A stretch of DNA of 64,000 nt. Source: Vibrio sp. YMD68 (GTDB lineage Bacteria > Pseudomonadota > Gammaproteobacteria > Enterobacterales > Vibrionaceae). Shown in pieces: positions 1-8,751 of the stretch. Under the pieces are notes generated by a model, which saw nothing but the letters and a program-made list of their open reading frames with translations, was not told where the DNA came from and did not search any database. The translations under genes and the position numbers were made by a program. The stretch is from positions 992,001-1,056,000 of the forward strand of contig NZ_CP124614.1 of assembly GCF_029958905.1 (NCBI RefSeq), written 5' to 3'. Each line of letters starts with the position of its first letter. Positions within the stretch are counted from its first letter, which is position 1.

Positions 1-2568
1 ATCAATGAACTCTTCCCCCAAACGGTCGCGGAGCCGATTGAGCAAGAAGAGCGCGATGCAATTTATAGCTTTGCCCGTCAAATTTCCGGATTACAAAGTA
101 TCTTAAAAACATTTTTCCAAGATGCACTCTCTAGCGATCAATTCTCGACCTCAGCTTTAGTGCGTGGCGCCTACTTTACCTCCGTATATCAACAGGGCGT
201 ACCCATTAATGCCTTTGGCGACTCAGCATCACGCCGATACGGTTTGTCACACTCTGTAAATAAAGCGCAAAAAGCAAAGAACTCAACCACCTATTTTACA
301 CAGCAACTGTTTAGTAATGTGATATATCCTGAAGCAGCTCTCGCTTCGGATAACGTTCGAGTCACTAAACAAAAGCGCCGCTTAATAAAACTGTCATTCG
401 CCACTTGTTTCATTACATCTGTGTTATTAATGGGTAGCTGGCATCGTTATTATCAAATTAACATCCACCGCTCTGATGCCGTATTAAGTAAGGTAAACGA
501 ATATAAAGATAGTTACCCTTCTCACATAGCGCTGGCGTCACAAAAAGATATTTTAGAGGCATTGAACTACATTCGTCACGCAACGTTAGAGTTTGGTTTT
601 TTTCGTGATAAGCCACGTTATGTCTCTGACTTTGGTCTCTATCAAGGACACACAATCGGCCCAATGGTTGAAAATACCTACTTAAACTTATTGGAGACCC
701 GCTTTTTACCTTTGCTAATGACTGAAGTGGTGGTCGAGCTAAAACAAGCGAAAACCGAAGAGGAAAAACTGGCCGCATTACGAGTTTATCGTATGATGAC
801 AGATAAAAGTGGGCGTTATAAAGACTACGTCCTCAATTACTTCAGTCAGTATTGGCAACGCGCTTTTGCTGGACAAAAGAAAGTCCAAGCTGAGCTTAAT
901 GAGCATTTAGACTATGCTATGCGTCAGACAGACTTAGCCAGTGCACGAGCTCAAGGAGAAATTTGGGCGGAGCAAGTGATGAGGCCATATGATTCTACCA
1001 TTGCTAAAATTCAATCCGAACTTAGTAGTATCCCCAACGATCAGCGTGTATACCGCAACCTTAAACTCAATGCACCAACCGCTCTTGGCCCTGCGATCAG
1101 TATTCGTAACTTAATCGGTCCGACTTTTGATATTGTATTTGAAGAGCGTATCGCTAACCGCAGCTTATATATCCCCCAAATGCTGACCAAAGAAGGTTTT
1201 GAAAATTACTTCATGCCTCGCTCTGAGTCGGTATCGGAGTTGACTCTGATTGACAGTTGGGTTCTCGGCCAATCTAAAGTGGCTCAGTTTAGTAAGGCTG
1301 ACAAACAAGTCTTGCGTAAAAAAATCCGTAATCTGTATATCGCGGATTACGTCAGTACTTGGCGAGCCGCACTGAATGATATTAACATTAAGTATTTTAG
1401 TGATATCAATGATGCCGTTCTGGTACTAGACAACCTCACCAGTAATCTCGAGCCGCTGCAGCGACTGCTACGCACACTAAAAAACAACACCCAAATAATT
1501 ATCGGTTTAGATCCAGACAATGACGCCTATGATGAACTACTGAAAAGTGCTCAATACAAAGTAGCGTCGAGCATTGAATCGCCATTCTCTGAATTAAACT
1601 CGATGCTTAAATCTGTCGGCGAGCAACCGGCTTACATTACTGAAGTATTAGCATCCGTTGAAGAGCTCAAGCTTTACCTCAGATCAATTCAAGAGTCCCC
1701 CGATATCGGTATGGCTGCATTAGAGGCAACAAAAGAACGGATTAAGTTGGTCAACTCTGATCCGATTTATACCTTGAAACGCATCTCGTCAGGCTTACCA
1801 AGCCCGCTAGAGAGTATGGTGGCAAAACTTGCTGATGAGAGTTGGTATGTCATCAAACAAGAAGCGATAAAGCACTTAGAAGTGCGTTGGTATGATGATG
1901 TTTATGAGCCTTATTACACCAAACTAGCCAGTCGTTACCCCTTTAATAATCAATCAAAAAAAGATGTGGCTTTACAAGACTTTGAAGCCTTTTTTGCACC
2001 TAAAGGGACATTGGACAATTTCTACGAAAATCAGCTGAAAGTGTTTATTGAGGAAAATATTACCGTTGATGAAGATGATCGTGCTCAATCACTCGTTCGC
2101 CCAGAGGTGTTATCACAAATTGCTCAAGCACAGCGTATTCAACAAGCTTTCTTCAATCGTAAAGGGATCCTAGATGTGAATTTTTCTGTAGAGCCACTTC
2201 TGTTAAGCAGTAATAAACGCCGAAGTGTTCTCAATGTTGATGGTCAAACTCTGGCATACAGTCACGGATCTCGTGATGCCGTTGAATTAATTTGGCCCAA
2301 TACATTGCGTGATTCGGCAGTATCAAAAGTGACACTGGTACCCACAAAAACAAACCTATCTCCGAGGAGCCTAAATTTAAAAGGACCCTGGTCATTCTTC
2401 CGTTTACTGGATAAAAGCAACGTGCTATCGGCCAGTAAAACATCGGTTGACTACCAGTTCTCCGTTGATGGCGGAGAGATGGTATATCGCCTCAATGCAG
2501 AGTCTGAGGGTAACCCCTTTACCGAACGTTTATTCAAGTCGTTCGAATTATCGAAGACGCTCTACTAA
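1..2568 (+). CDS. tssM: T6SS membrane-complex protein TssM (IcmF/VasK), 3' part
   Basis: Inner-membrane component of the T6SS trans-envelope complex (TssJLM). The reading frame is open from base 1, so the N-terminus and the cytoplasmic domain lie outside the window; 855 codons are visible. Near window residue 54 is the motif RGAYFTS-x-YQQG, typical of the cytoplasmic IcmF-related domain. A hydrophobic segment at about window residues 128-146 is the last membrane span, and the remaining ~700 residues are the periplasmic part. The GTG at 160 is internal, not a start, because the family motif begins right there. In V. cholerae the order is vasJ-vasK-vasL, and the next gene here is vasL-like, which supports the call. 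The frame is intact to the stop. Confidence 0.93.
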   Translation: MNELFPQTVAEPIEQEERDAIYSFARQISGLQSILKTFFQDALSSDQFSTSALVRGAYFTSVYQQGVPINAFGDSASRRYGLSHSVNKAQKAKNSTTYFTQQLFSNVIYPEAALASDNVRVTKQKRRLIKLSFATCFITSVLLMGSWHRYYQINIHRSDAVLSKVNEYKDSYPSHIALASQKDILEALNYIRHATLEFGFFRDKPRYVSDFGLYQGHTIGPMVENTYLNLLETRFLPLLMTEVVVELKQAKTEEEKLAALRVYRMMTDKSGRYKDYVLNYFSQYWQRAFAGQKKVQAELNEHLDYAMRQTDLASARAQGEIWAEQVMRPYDSTIAKIQSELSSIPNDQRVYRNLKLNAPTALGPAISIRNLIGPTFDIVFEERIANRSLYIPQMLTKEGFENYFMPRSESVSELTLIDSWVLGQSKVAQFSKADKQVLRKKIRNLYIADYVSTWRAALNDINIKYFSDINDAVLVLDNLTSNLEPLQRLLRTLKNNTQIIIGLDPDNDAYDELLKSAQYKVASSIESPFSELNSMLKSVGEQPAYITEVLASVEELKLYLRSIQESPDIGMAALEATKERIKLVNSDPIYTLKRISSGLPSPLESMVAKLADESWYVIKQEAIKHLEVRWYDDVYEPYYTKLASRYPFNNQSKKDVALQDFEAFFAPKGTLDNFYENQLKVFIEENITVDEDDRAQSLVRPEVLSQIAQAQRIQQAFFNRKGILDVNFSVEPLLLSSNKRRSVLNVDGQTLAYSHGSRDAVELIWPNTLRDSAVSKVTLVPTKTNLSPRSLNLKGPWSFFRLLDKSNVLSASKTSVDYQFSVDGGEMVYRLNAESEGNPFTERLFKSFELSKTLY

Positions 2569-2576
2569 AACAACAA

Positions 2577-2600
2577 AAGGGGCGAGATAATTCGCCTCTT
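2577..2600 (+). terminator. Short hairpin between tssM and vasL
   Basis: AAGGGGCGA and TCGCCTCTT pair 8 of 9 around a short loop just after the tssM stop. There is no proper T-run after it, so it is more likely an mRNA-processing or attenuation hairpin within the operon than a full terminator. Confidence 0.35.
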
Positions 2601-2619
2601 CCACTAGATTGAAGTACTT

Positions 2620-3885
2620 ATGTCCAATACGATTTTACTTGACCAAGAGATCTACCATATTACGTCAGACTCTCATTCCATTCGCTATTTAGAGCACTAT
2701 CAAAAGGTAAGAGATGAGATTAACTGTCGTTTTAACCCGTTATCTGGTGGAACCAATTGGCAAGTCATTTACGATGCTTGTGAAAATCTGGCTAAAGGAC
2801 CAGGCGTTGATTTGCTTATGTGTGGCTACTTTACAGTTGCGAAACTCAAAGTTGAAGGTATTTCAGGTTATGCCAATGGCTTAGAGTTACTCATGCAATG
2901 CTTAAATTTACTGTCTAAGCCTGATCCCAAGTCAGCTAAAATGTATAAAGATGTGTTGGAGTGGGTCAATAGCAAAGTGGTTCCAGAGTTAAAAAAAATG
3001 AAACCAACTCAAGAGCAGCTAAGAGATCTTTACCGTAGTGAAAGAATGTGTGAAAGCATTCACCATTGGATGACTCTCCATCAACCCGAGATTGATGTGA
3101 ATTTTGAAGGCGTCGGATTTGTTTTATTTGAACATATCGACCGGATTGAGACGCGCTACCATACCGCTTTAAAACGCCAAGAAAAACAACAAAACAAAAC
3201 AGGCGATTTCACACGTAAGCACTACCGACTAAGTCTGATTGCTACGTACTTTATTGCCACCCTCGTAAGTATCACAGGGCTCTGGTTTTACAGTAACCCG
3301 AATTTATTAAATATGTACTCGTTTAAGCAATGGGTCGAGGTGCCCGTTTTGACAACGGACAACCTAGAAAGCTTCATTGACAACACAACGTCAGCCAAAT
3401 TAGCGGCGATTCATTCTGAGATAGTCCCCTTGTATTTATCGACGATTACCGAAAAAAATCGAACTTCTATTGAACAACCTCACTTAGAAGCCTTAGAGCT
3501 GATTGATGTATTACAAAACCTTTATTCTGAAGATGAACAAGTTAATCAAATGAGCTTAGCGCTGCATCAAGACCAAAAGCTTGCACTTAAACAAACAAAC
3601 GAGTTAGTGACTCGGTTTAATGAAGTGCGAACTAAAATGGCAAATATTGCCTTGTTAGCCAAGAAACGTCATTGGTCTCAAATCGAAAACGAAGCTAAAT
3701 CGTTAGAAGCGTTTGCCGTTAGCCTATCTCCTATCTATGGCCGTCTTGGCTATATTGAGAAATTGATAGAAGAAGAACAAGTCCAACAAGCACAAAAGGA
3801 GTTCGACGTACTAAAAAATCGGCTCAATAATTTAAGCTGGAAAGTCACCGAACTCCAACGAGAGCTGCCTATACAACACAATTAA
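2620..3885 (+). CDS. vasL: T6SS accessory protein VasL / TagA-like (TssA family, ImpA N-terminal domain)
   Basis: 421 aa. The N-terminal ~150 residues resemble the ImpA-N domain of TssA proteins (a conserved NPLSGG-x-NW stretch near residue 39). One membrane span lies at about residues 206-226 (begins LIATYFIATL), followed by a polar, coiled-coil-rich C-terminal region, the layout of VasL/TagA. In enteroaggregative E. coli, TagA sits at the membrane opposite the baseplate and stops and holds the extended sheath; a similar role is inferred here. It lies 51 nt after tssM in the same direction, matching the vasK-vasL order of V. cholerae. Confidence 0.85.
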   Translation: MSNTILLDQEIYHITSDSHSIRYLEHYQKVRDEINCRFNPLSGGTNWQVIYDACENLAKGPGVDLLMCGYFTVAKLKVEGISGYANGLELLMQCLNLLSKPDPKSAKMYKDVLEWVNSKVVPELKKMKPTQEQLRDLYRSERMCESIHHWMTLHQPEIDVNFEGVGFVLFEHIDRIETRYHTALKRQEKQQNKTGDFTRKHYRLSLIATYFIATLVSITGLWFYSNPNLLNMYSFKQWVEVPVLTTDNLESFIDNTTSAKLAAIHSEIVPLYLSTITEKNRTSIEQPHLEALELIDVLQNLYSEDEQVNQMSLALHQDQKLALKQTNELVTRFNEVRTKMANIALLAKKRHWSQIENEAKSLEAFAVSLSPIYGRLGYIEKLIEEEQVQQAQKEFDVLKNRLNNLSWKVTELQRELPIQHN

Positions 3886-3892
3886 ACTCACA

Positions 3893-4885
3893 TTAAGCGT
3901 TATCTTCCGAACAACTCGCCTGCTCCCATAGCTCGTCATGGTAATAGTATAGGGCGTCGCTCGATACCAACGATTGAGCCAATGCCTCAGCGTCGACCAG
4001 CAACTCACTGGAAAAGACGTGGGGCAGCGTGTTTACATTGTCAGCCACTCTTTGATAGAGAAGCCTAAAGCGATCAGTGCCCGCGCGGTCAAGATAAAGA
4101 GAGTAATACGCGTAGGCTTTGGCTAAGTTTGGCTCGACAAAGGCGTAACTATCACTCTGACCATGGTAAATAAAACCCAGACTGGCTAAGGCGAGCAAAT
4201 CCCCTCGCTTGGCGTTGACTTCTCGCCAGTGAAACGCTTCATCAAATTCCCCCTCTTTTTCGAGTGTTCTAATGACCTGTCGAATGGCAGGGATGTTCCC
4301 TTTTTCGGCTTCAGATAAATAGATGCCCTTGGCTTCTTTTGGTGGTTGATGACTGGCGTATTCCAACCTCGCGGCGGATAAATCAAAGGTAACGGCTTGC
4401 AGCAGTTCATACTCAGACAGCGCGAGATCACCTTCTCTTTTATGATATTGAGATAATCGAAAATAAGCGTTTGCAGGCTGCGTCGCGCCTAATTTAATCA
4501 ATTGGTCGTAATAACGCTGTTTCCATTGTGCGCGCTCCCTCTCAGACAGCCACTCTCCCTGCTGATAAAGAAACCGGATTGACGCTAAATGCCCTTGCTT
4601 TGCACCTTGTAGAAGCGTCGTTTGGCTTTGCCTAGAAAAATCTTTAGGGCTGATTTTATACGACAACAATCTTGCTGTGAGATACGCCGCATCTTGGTGT
4701 CCTTGAATCGCCGCACTTTCTAAAGGCACGAGCGCCTCATTGAACTTAGATTGACCGTAGAGTAAACAGCCACGACGAAAGGCGTCATCTGACCCACTTT
4801 GCGACAGGTCACCTTGAACTTGAGCGGGGAGATAAAAAGAAGTACACGCCAACCCCATTGACAGTGTTAAACGAAGTTTACTCAC
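3893..4885 (-). CDS. Secreted Sel1/TPR-like repeat protein
   Basis: 330 aa, convergent with vasL (7 nt apart) and divergent from the hcp region. It starts at a GTG preceded by GGGA. A signal peptide is likely (MSKLRLTLSMGLACTSFYLP...). The body consists of helical repeats of the Sel1 type, for example A-x-QGHQDAAYLTARLL near residue 60, AKQGHLASIRFL near 94 and AKRGDLLALASLGFIYHG near 226. Sel1 proteins are scaffolds for protein-protein contacts. The location inside a T6SS locus suggests a periplasmic accessory role, but nothing in the sequence shows a specific partner. Confidence 0.65.
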   Translation of the reverse strand: MSKLRLTLSMGLACTSFYLPAQVQGDLSQSGSDDAFRRGCLLYGQSKFNEALVPLESAAIQGHQDAAYLTARLLSYKISPKDFSRQSQTTLLQGAKQGHLASIRFLYQQGEWLSERERAQWKQRYYDQLIKLGATQPANAYFRLSQYHKREGDLALSEYELLQAVTFDLSAARLEYASHQPPKEAKGIYLSEAEKGNIPAIRQVIRTLEKEGEFDEAFHWREVNAKRGDLLALASLGFIYHGQSDSYAFVEPNLAKAYAYYSLYLDRAGTDRFRLLYQRVADNVNTLPHVFSSELLVDAEALAQSLVSSDALYYYHDELWEQASCSEDNA

Positions 4886-4989
4886 AATAGATATTCCCTA
4901 GGTTGTATTTATCATTTATTAAAGCAAAAAGCATACCCACTAACTGAGTCATGATACAGCCTCATTTCATATCAGCACACGAGCCTTGC

Positions 4990-5052
4990 GAGCAAGAAGT
5001 TGCCCAGCCTGAGCAAGAAGTTGCCCGAATCGAGCAAGAAGTTGCCCAGCAA
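4990..5052 (+). repeat. Three 21-bp tandem units carrying a dyad, upstream of hcp
   Basis: The 16-mer GAGCAAGAAGTTGCCC occurs exactly three times, at 4990-5005, 5011-5026 and 5032-5047, each offset by 21 bp (two helical turns). Each copy is a near-palindrome, GRGCAA-N4-TTGCYC. The centres lie about 126, 105 and 84 bp before the start site predicted from the sigma-54 promoter downstream. This is the usual place and phasing for binding sites of a sigma-54 enhancer-binding protein; in V. cholerae, hcp operons are activated by the enhancer-binding protein VasH. The binding protein here is inferred. Confidence 0.7.
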
Positions 5053-5095
5053 ACCAAGCCCTCCTGTAAGTTGTTGATTATATTGAAATCTAGTT

Positions 5096-5113
5096 TTGGC
5101 ATACGTTATGCAT
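5096..5113 (+). promoter_or_regulatory. Sigma-54 (-24/-12) promoter of hcp
   Basis: TTGGCATACGTTATGCAT has GG at 5098-5099 and GC at 5110-5111 with exactly 10 nt between, as sigma-54 promoters require (consensus TGGCAC-N5-TTGCA; the -12 box reads ATGCA). The start site would be near 5123, giving a ~37-nt leader before hcp. This fits the known RpoN/VasH control of hcp in Vibrio. Confidence 0.78.
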
Positions 5114-5159
5114 TAACACGTCGTCAACTCAGTAAATAAATAAATAAAGGAAATACACT

Positions 5160-5678
5160 ATGCCAACGCCATGTTATATCTCTATTCAAGGTGAAATTCA
5201 GGGACTCATCACATCAGGGGCGTGCACCTCTGATTCTATCGGCGACTCTTACGTTGAAGGGCACGAAGACGAAATGCTGGTTCAAAAGTTCGAGCATGTC
5301 ATTTCGGTTCCAACGGACCCACAATCTGGTCAACCTTCTGGTCAGCGTGTGCATAAGCCGTTTAAATTCACCGTGTCTTTAAACAAATCGGTGCCACTGC
5401 TTTACAATGCCCTCTCTTCAGGCGAGAAAATGAAAGAGGTCGAGCTAAAATGGTATCGCACATCCATTGAAGGTAAACAAGAGAACTTCTTTACCACCAA
5501 GCTTGAAAACGCCTCTATTGTCGACATCGAATGTGAAATGCCACACTGCCAAGACCCATCCATGTCCGATTTCACTCAGAACCTGACCGTGTCAATGTCT
5601 TACCGCAAAATCACGTGGGACCACATTAACGCAGGCACATCAGGCTCTGATGATTGGCGTAAACCTATCGAAGCCTAA
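5160..5678 (+). CDS. hcp: T6SS tube protein Hcp (TssD)
   Basis: 172 aa, the same length as V. cholerae Hcp. Hcp hexamers stack to form the inner tube that is fired from the cell, and small effectors can ride in its lumen. Recognisable family sequence: MPTPCYISIQGE at the start, GDSYVEGHEDEM near residue 29, then HKPFKFTVSLNKSVP and the late TQNLTVSMSYRKITW strand. AAGGAA precedes the ATG. A strong terminator follows the gene, so hcp can be made in excess over vgrG from the sigma-54 promoter, with read-through feeding the cargo genes. Confidence 0.96.
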   Translation: MPTPCYISIQGEIQGLITSGACTSDSIGDSYVEGHEDEMLVQKFEHVISVPTDPQSGQPSGQRVHKPFKFTVSLNKSVPLLYNALSSGEKMKEVELKWYRTSIEGKQENFFTTKLENASIVDIECEMPHCQDPSMSDFTQNLTVSMSYRKITWDHINAGTSGSDDWRKPIEA

Positions 5679-5727
5679 TTTAGGCCTCTCCCTCAGGTGC
5701 CACCTCTTCGGTGAGCATCTGAGACTG

Positions 5728-5780
5728 TTAGCCTTACATGACTGAACGCTCAGTCATGTAAGGCTAAGGTTTTTATTTTT
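5728..5780 (+). terminator. Rho-independent terminator after hcp
   Basis: A perfect 18-bp stem (5728-5745 with 5750-5767) around a 4-nt loop ACGC, followed by GGTTTTTATTTTT. It lies between hcp and vgrG and would make vgrG expression depend on read-through. Confidence 0.9.
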
Positions 5781-5800
5781 CAAGAAGACAAGGAGGCCAT

Positions 5801-7870
5801 ATGGCCACATTGGCGTACACGATAACCGTAGAGGGACTGAGCGATGACGCCTTTAAGGTCACTCAATTTAGCGGGCAAGAGTCTTTATCGGCCAGCCAGT
5901 TTAACGACCGGCCTTGCTATGGCTTTTGTTATGACATCAACCTCGCCAGTCGCCTCTCCACCCTCACTGCGGACGATGTCGTTGACCGACGTGTTGAATT
6001 AAAGATGTACCGCAACCAGCAATTGGTTCAACGCGTTCACGGTATTGCGCGTGCTTTTACTCAAAAAGAGACGGGGCATCACCACACCTTCTATGCGCTG
6101 ACCTTGGTGCCGGCGCTTGAGCGTTTATCCCTGCGCCATAATAGTCGTATTTTTCAACACCAAACGGCTCCTGATATCATCGCTACTTTGTTACAGGAAA
6201 TGGGGATTGACGACTACACGTTTTCACTCACGCAAGCCTCGCTTGAGCGTGAGTTCTGTGTTCAGTACCGAGAAAGTGATTTGGATTTTCTGCACCGCCT
6301 CGCCGCAGAAGAAGGCATCGTCTACAGCTTTGCTCACGAAGCGGGCATGCACACCTTAATCTTCAGTGACTCCAGCGCACTGCTGACCCAAATAGAGCCG
6401 CCAATACCTTACAACGCTCTCGGCGGTAGCGTGAGTGATACACCTTACATCCAAAGTTTTCACTATCAGTCTGAGTCTCACATCAGTCAGGTTGAGCTAA
6501 AAGACACCAGCTTCAAAAAGCCCGCCTACTCGTTTAGCCAAACCGCTCAAGCGGCGGACATCGAATACCAACAACCGGACTACGTGCATTTTGATGCGCC
6601 AGGCCGTTATAAAAAAGACGATAATGGCGCTAAATTCACTCAAGCTCGTCTTGAGTCTTTAAGACGCAAAGCGCAAGTCGCGACGGGTAAAAGTAACGAG
6701 CCTTTATTACGCGCTGGGTATCGATTTAATATGGATGGGCATCTCGATAACGTCTTCAATCGAGATTGGGTGCTGGTAACAATCAATCGCCAAGGCGAGC
6801 AACCTCAAGCGCTGGAAGAAGAGGCTGGGCATGGGGCCACCACCTACAATAATCAATGGGAGGCTATCCCTGCCCACCTCAACTGGCAAGCTGCTCCCCA
6901 AGTAAGACCGACCGTCGATGGCCCGATGATAGCCACGGTCGTTGGCCCTGAAGGTGAAGAGATTTTCTGCGACGAATACGGACGAGTTAAAATTCGTTTT
7001 CATTGGGATAGAGATGAGATTGACGATGAGCAGCGCTCTTGCTGGGTGAGAGTCTCACAAAGTTGGGCGGGCGGGCAATACGGCGCGATGGCTCTCCCTC
7101 GTATAGGACATGAAGTCATTGTCTCGTTTTTAAATGGCGACCCAGACCAACCCATCATCACTGGTCGCACTTACCACGCGACGAACACGCCCCCCTATGC
7201 TCTGCCAGAGAATAAAACCAAAACCGTGCTTCGCAGTCAAACTCATCAAGGGGAAGGGTTTAACGAATTAAGCTTTGAAGACCAAGCGGAGAAAGAGCAA
7301 ATCTATCTCCATGCTCAAAAAGACTTTGATGCTCAAGTGTTAAACGACATGACGCAGCACATTAAGCATGACCAACACACGACGGTCGACAATGACCATT
7401 TCTCCCAAATCAAGAATAACCATCATCTGACGGTTGAAGGTGAGCGCCGCTCTCTTACCCAAAAAGACGCCACGGAGATTATAAAAGGAAGCCTGCATCA
7501 GAAAGTGGGCGATATTTACGTGATTGAATCGGCCAATGAGATTCACCTTAAAGCAGGGACAAAAGTGGTGATAGAAGCGGGCGCAGAGCTGACGTTAAAA
7601 GCGGGCGGCAGTTTTGTGAAAGTGGACGCATCTGGCGTGAGCCTTGTCGGGGCGGGGATTAACCTGAACTCGGGAGGCAGCGCGGGCAGCGGCAGTGGGT
7701 TTGCAGGGAAAATGGCAGAGCGGCCTAAAAGCATCAAGACCACAGAAACCAGCAAGGCCCCATCACCAGAAAAAGCAATAGCACAATCAGAGCCAGTGAC
7801 GTTACCTGCACGCACGCCCACAACACCACCAAACGCACTCCTCAAACCTTGCGAACAAAAGGCAACATAA
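5801..7870 (+). CDS. vgrG: T6SS spike protein VgrG (TssI)
   Basis: 689 aa. The trimeric spike sits on the Hcp tube. The Gp27-like part covers about residues 1-350 (YRESDLDFLHRLAAEEGI near 159), and the Gp5-like OB fold lies at about 375-460 (FCDEYGRVKIRFHWDRDE, then GHEVIVSFLNGDPDQPIITG). A repetitive beta-helix-type needle follows to about 620. The short Gly/Ser- and Pro/Thr-rich tail has no extra catalytic domain, so this VgrG is not 'evolved' and must load separate cargo. AAGGAGG lies 5 nt before the ATG. Its TAA overlaps the ATG of the adaptor gene. Confidence 0.96.
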   Translation: MATLAYTITVEGLSDDAFKVTQFSGQESLSASQFNDRPCYGFCYDINLASRLSTLTADDVVDRRVELKMYRNQQLVQRVHGIARAFTQKETGHHHTFYALTLVPALERLSLRHNSRIFQHQTAPDIIATLLQEMGIDDYTFSLTQASLEREFCVQYRESDLDFLHRLAAEEGIVYSFAHEAGMHTLIFSDSSALLTQIEPPIPYNALGGSVSDTPYIQSFHYQSESHISQVELKDTSFKKPAYSFSQTAQAADIEYQQPDYVHFDAPGRYKKDDNGAKFTQARLESLRRKAQVATGKSNEPLLRAGYRFNMDGHLDNVFNRDWVLVTINRQGEQPQALEEEAGHGATTYNNQWEAIPAHLNWQAAPQVRPTVDGPMIATVVGPEGEEIFCDEYGRVKIRFHWDRDEIDDEQRSCWVRVSQSWAGGQYGAMALPRIGHEVIVSFLNGDPDQPIITGRTYHATNTPPYALPENKTKTVLRSQTHQGEGFNELSFEDQAEKEQIYLHAQKDFDAQVLNDMTQHIKHDQHTTVDNDHFSQIKNNHHLTVEGERRSLTQKDATEIIKGSLHQKVGDIYVIESANEIHLKAGTKVVIEAGAELTLKAGGSFVKVDASGVSLVGAGINLNSGGSAGSGSGFAGKMAERPKSIKTTETSKAPSPEKAIAQSEPVTLPARTPTTPPNALLKPCEQKAT

Positions 7871-8751
7871 TGATGTCAGTGAACGTTACTCAATGGCTCA
7901 ATGAACAAAAAGAGTCAGATAAAAACCTGTACATTATCGTTGACCCTAAGTCAGCACATCAACCTCATGTCGTTTTTTACCAATGTGACGGGATAGATGG
8001 CGGACCATTGATGAGTCCAGAGGCTTTGACCAATCCAGAGGATGGGCCGTGGTTATTACCTGTTACTGTTAATGCGCGGTTTTTAGATTGGTGGCAACAG
8101 AGTGAACACGCTAATAGTGGCATTCTCATTGCTACCGATTCCAGCTATAAAGCGCTGCGTGAATACTTCGCTGGTTTATTTCAGGCCATCATCCAAGGTG
8201 AAAAAGTCTTCTTCCCTTTTTATAAACCGGATGACCTTGCAACTATGTTGCCGCGTTTAGATCCCGAAGAGGTCACTCTTCTTCTTAAAAACCATCGCGT
8301 ATTAATTCGACACGATGAGCAATGGCTACATTGGCAATCTAAGCGCCCAAGTAATCAAAATCAATCGAAGAGCCAAATACAAAATGAACCTTGGTGGGTA
8401 ATCAAAACGCATCATTTGGATGGCGCACCTAACCTTCCGCTATTGAGCCGTAACGTTGAAACCTGGCTGTGGCAACATCAATCTCACTTAATGCAATCAA
8501 GAATAGAGCAAGGTTTACCTGATTTTAATGCGCTCTTCCAAACCCATTTCACTGCATTAGAATCCATACCAAACACTCAGGCTCAAGCGCTTACTGTGCA
8601 AGAAAAAACGTTGACGGCCAGCGTGCTGACTCTCTATGGACAAGCCACACTAATACAACCTTCGATTCAAGACGACATTGCCAAACTTAAAGATGACGAG
8701 TTGTTATTTGGTCTAACAAATCTATTCAGTCAATTACAAGGAAAAGCCTAA
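7870..8751 (+). CDS. DUF4123 T6SS effector adaptor/chaperone (Tap/TEC type)
   Basis: 293 aa from the ATG that overlaps the vgrG stop (TAATG); a second ATG follows directly, and an in-frame ATG at 7849 inside vgrG is less likely. DUF4123 proteins bind a specific effector and load it onto VgrG. Recognisable features are an N-terminal YIIVDP strand, a middle GEKVFFPFYKPDDLATMLP motif and late PWWVIKTHHL. It overlaps the next gene, the lipase effector, by one base (TAATG), so this adaptor is inferred to serve that lipase. Family membership is secure; the partner is inference. Confidence 0.88.
   Translation: MMSVNVTQWLNEQKESDKNLYIIVDPKSAHQPHVVFYQCDGIDGGPLMSPEALTNPEDGPWLLPVTVNARFLDWWQQSEHANSGILIATDSSYKALREYFAGLFQAIIQGEKVFFPFYKPDDLATMLPRLDPEEVTLLLKNHRVLIRHDEQWLHWQSKRPSNQNQSKSQIQNEPWWVIKTHHLDGAPNLPLLSRNVETWLWQHQSHLMQSRIEQGLPDFNALFQTHFTALESIPNTQAQALTVQEKTLTASVLTLYGQATLIQPSIQDDIAKLKDDELLFGLTNLFSQLQGKA

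Noticed and set aside
2469..2480. TGGCGGAGAGAT, a 12-base match to the 3' end of tRNA-Ser, as a possible left att site
   Set aside because: It lies inside intact tssM coding sequence and the match stops after 12 bases.
4951..5139. A 62-codon plus-strand reading frame containing QEVA repeats
   Set aside because: Its repeats are the DNA dyads upstream of hcp, it has no ribosome site, and it spans the sigma-54 promoter.
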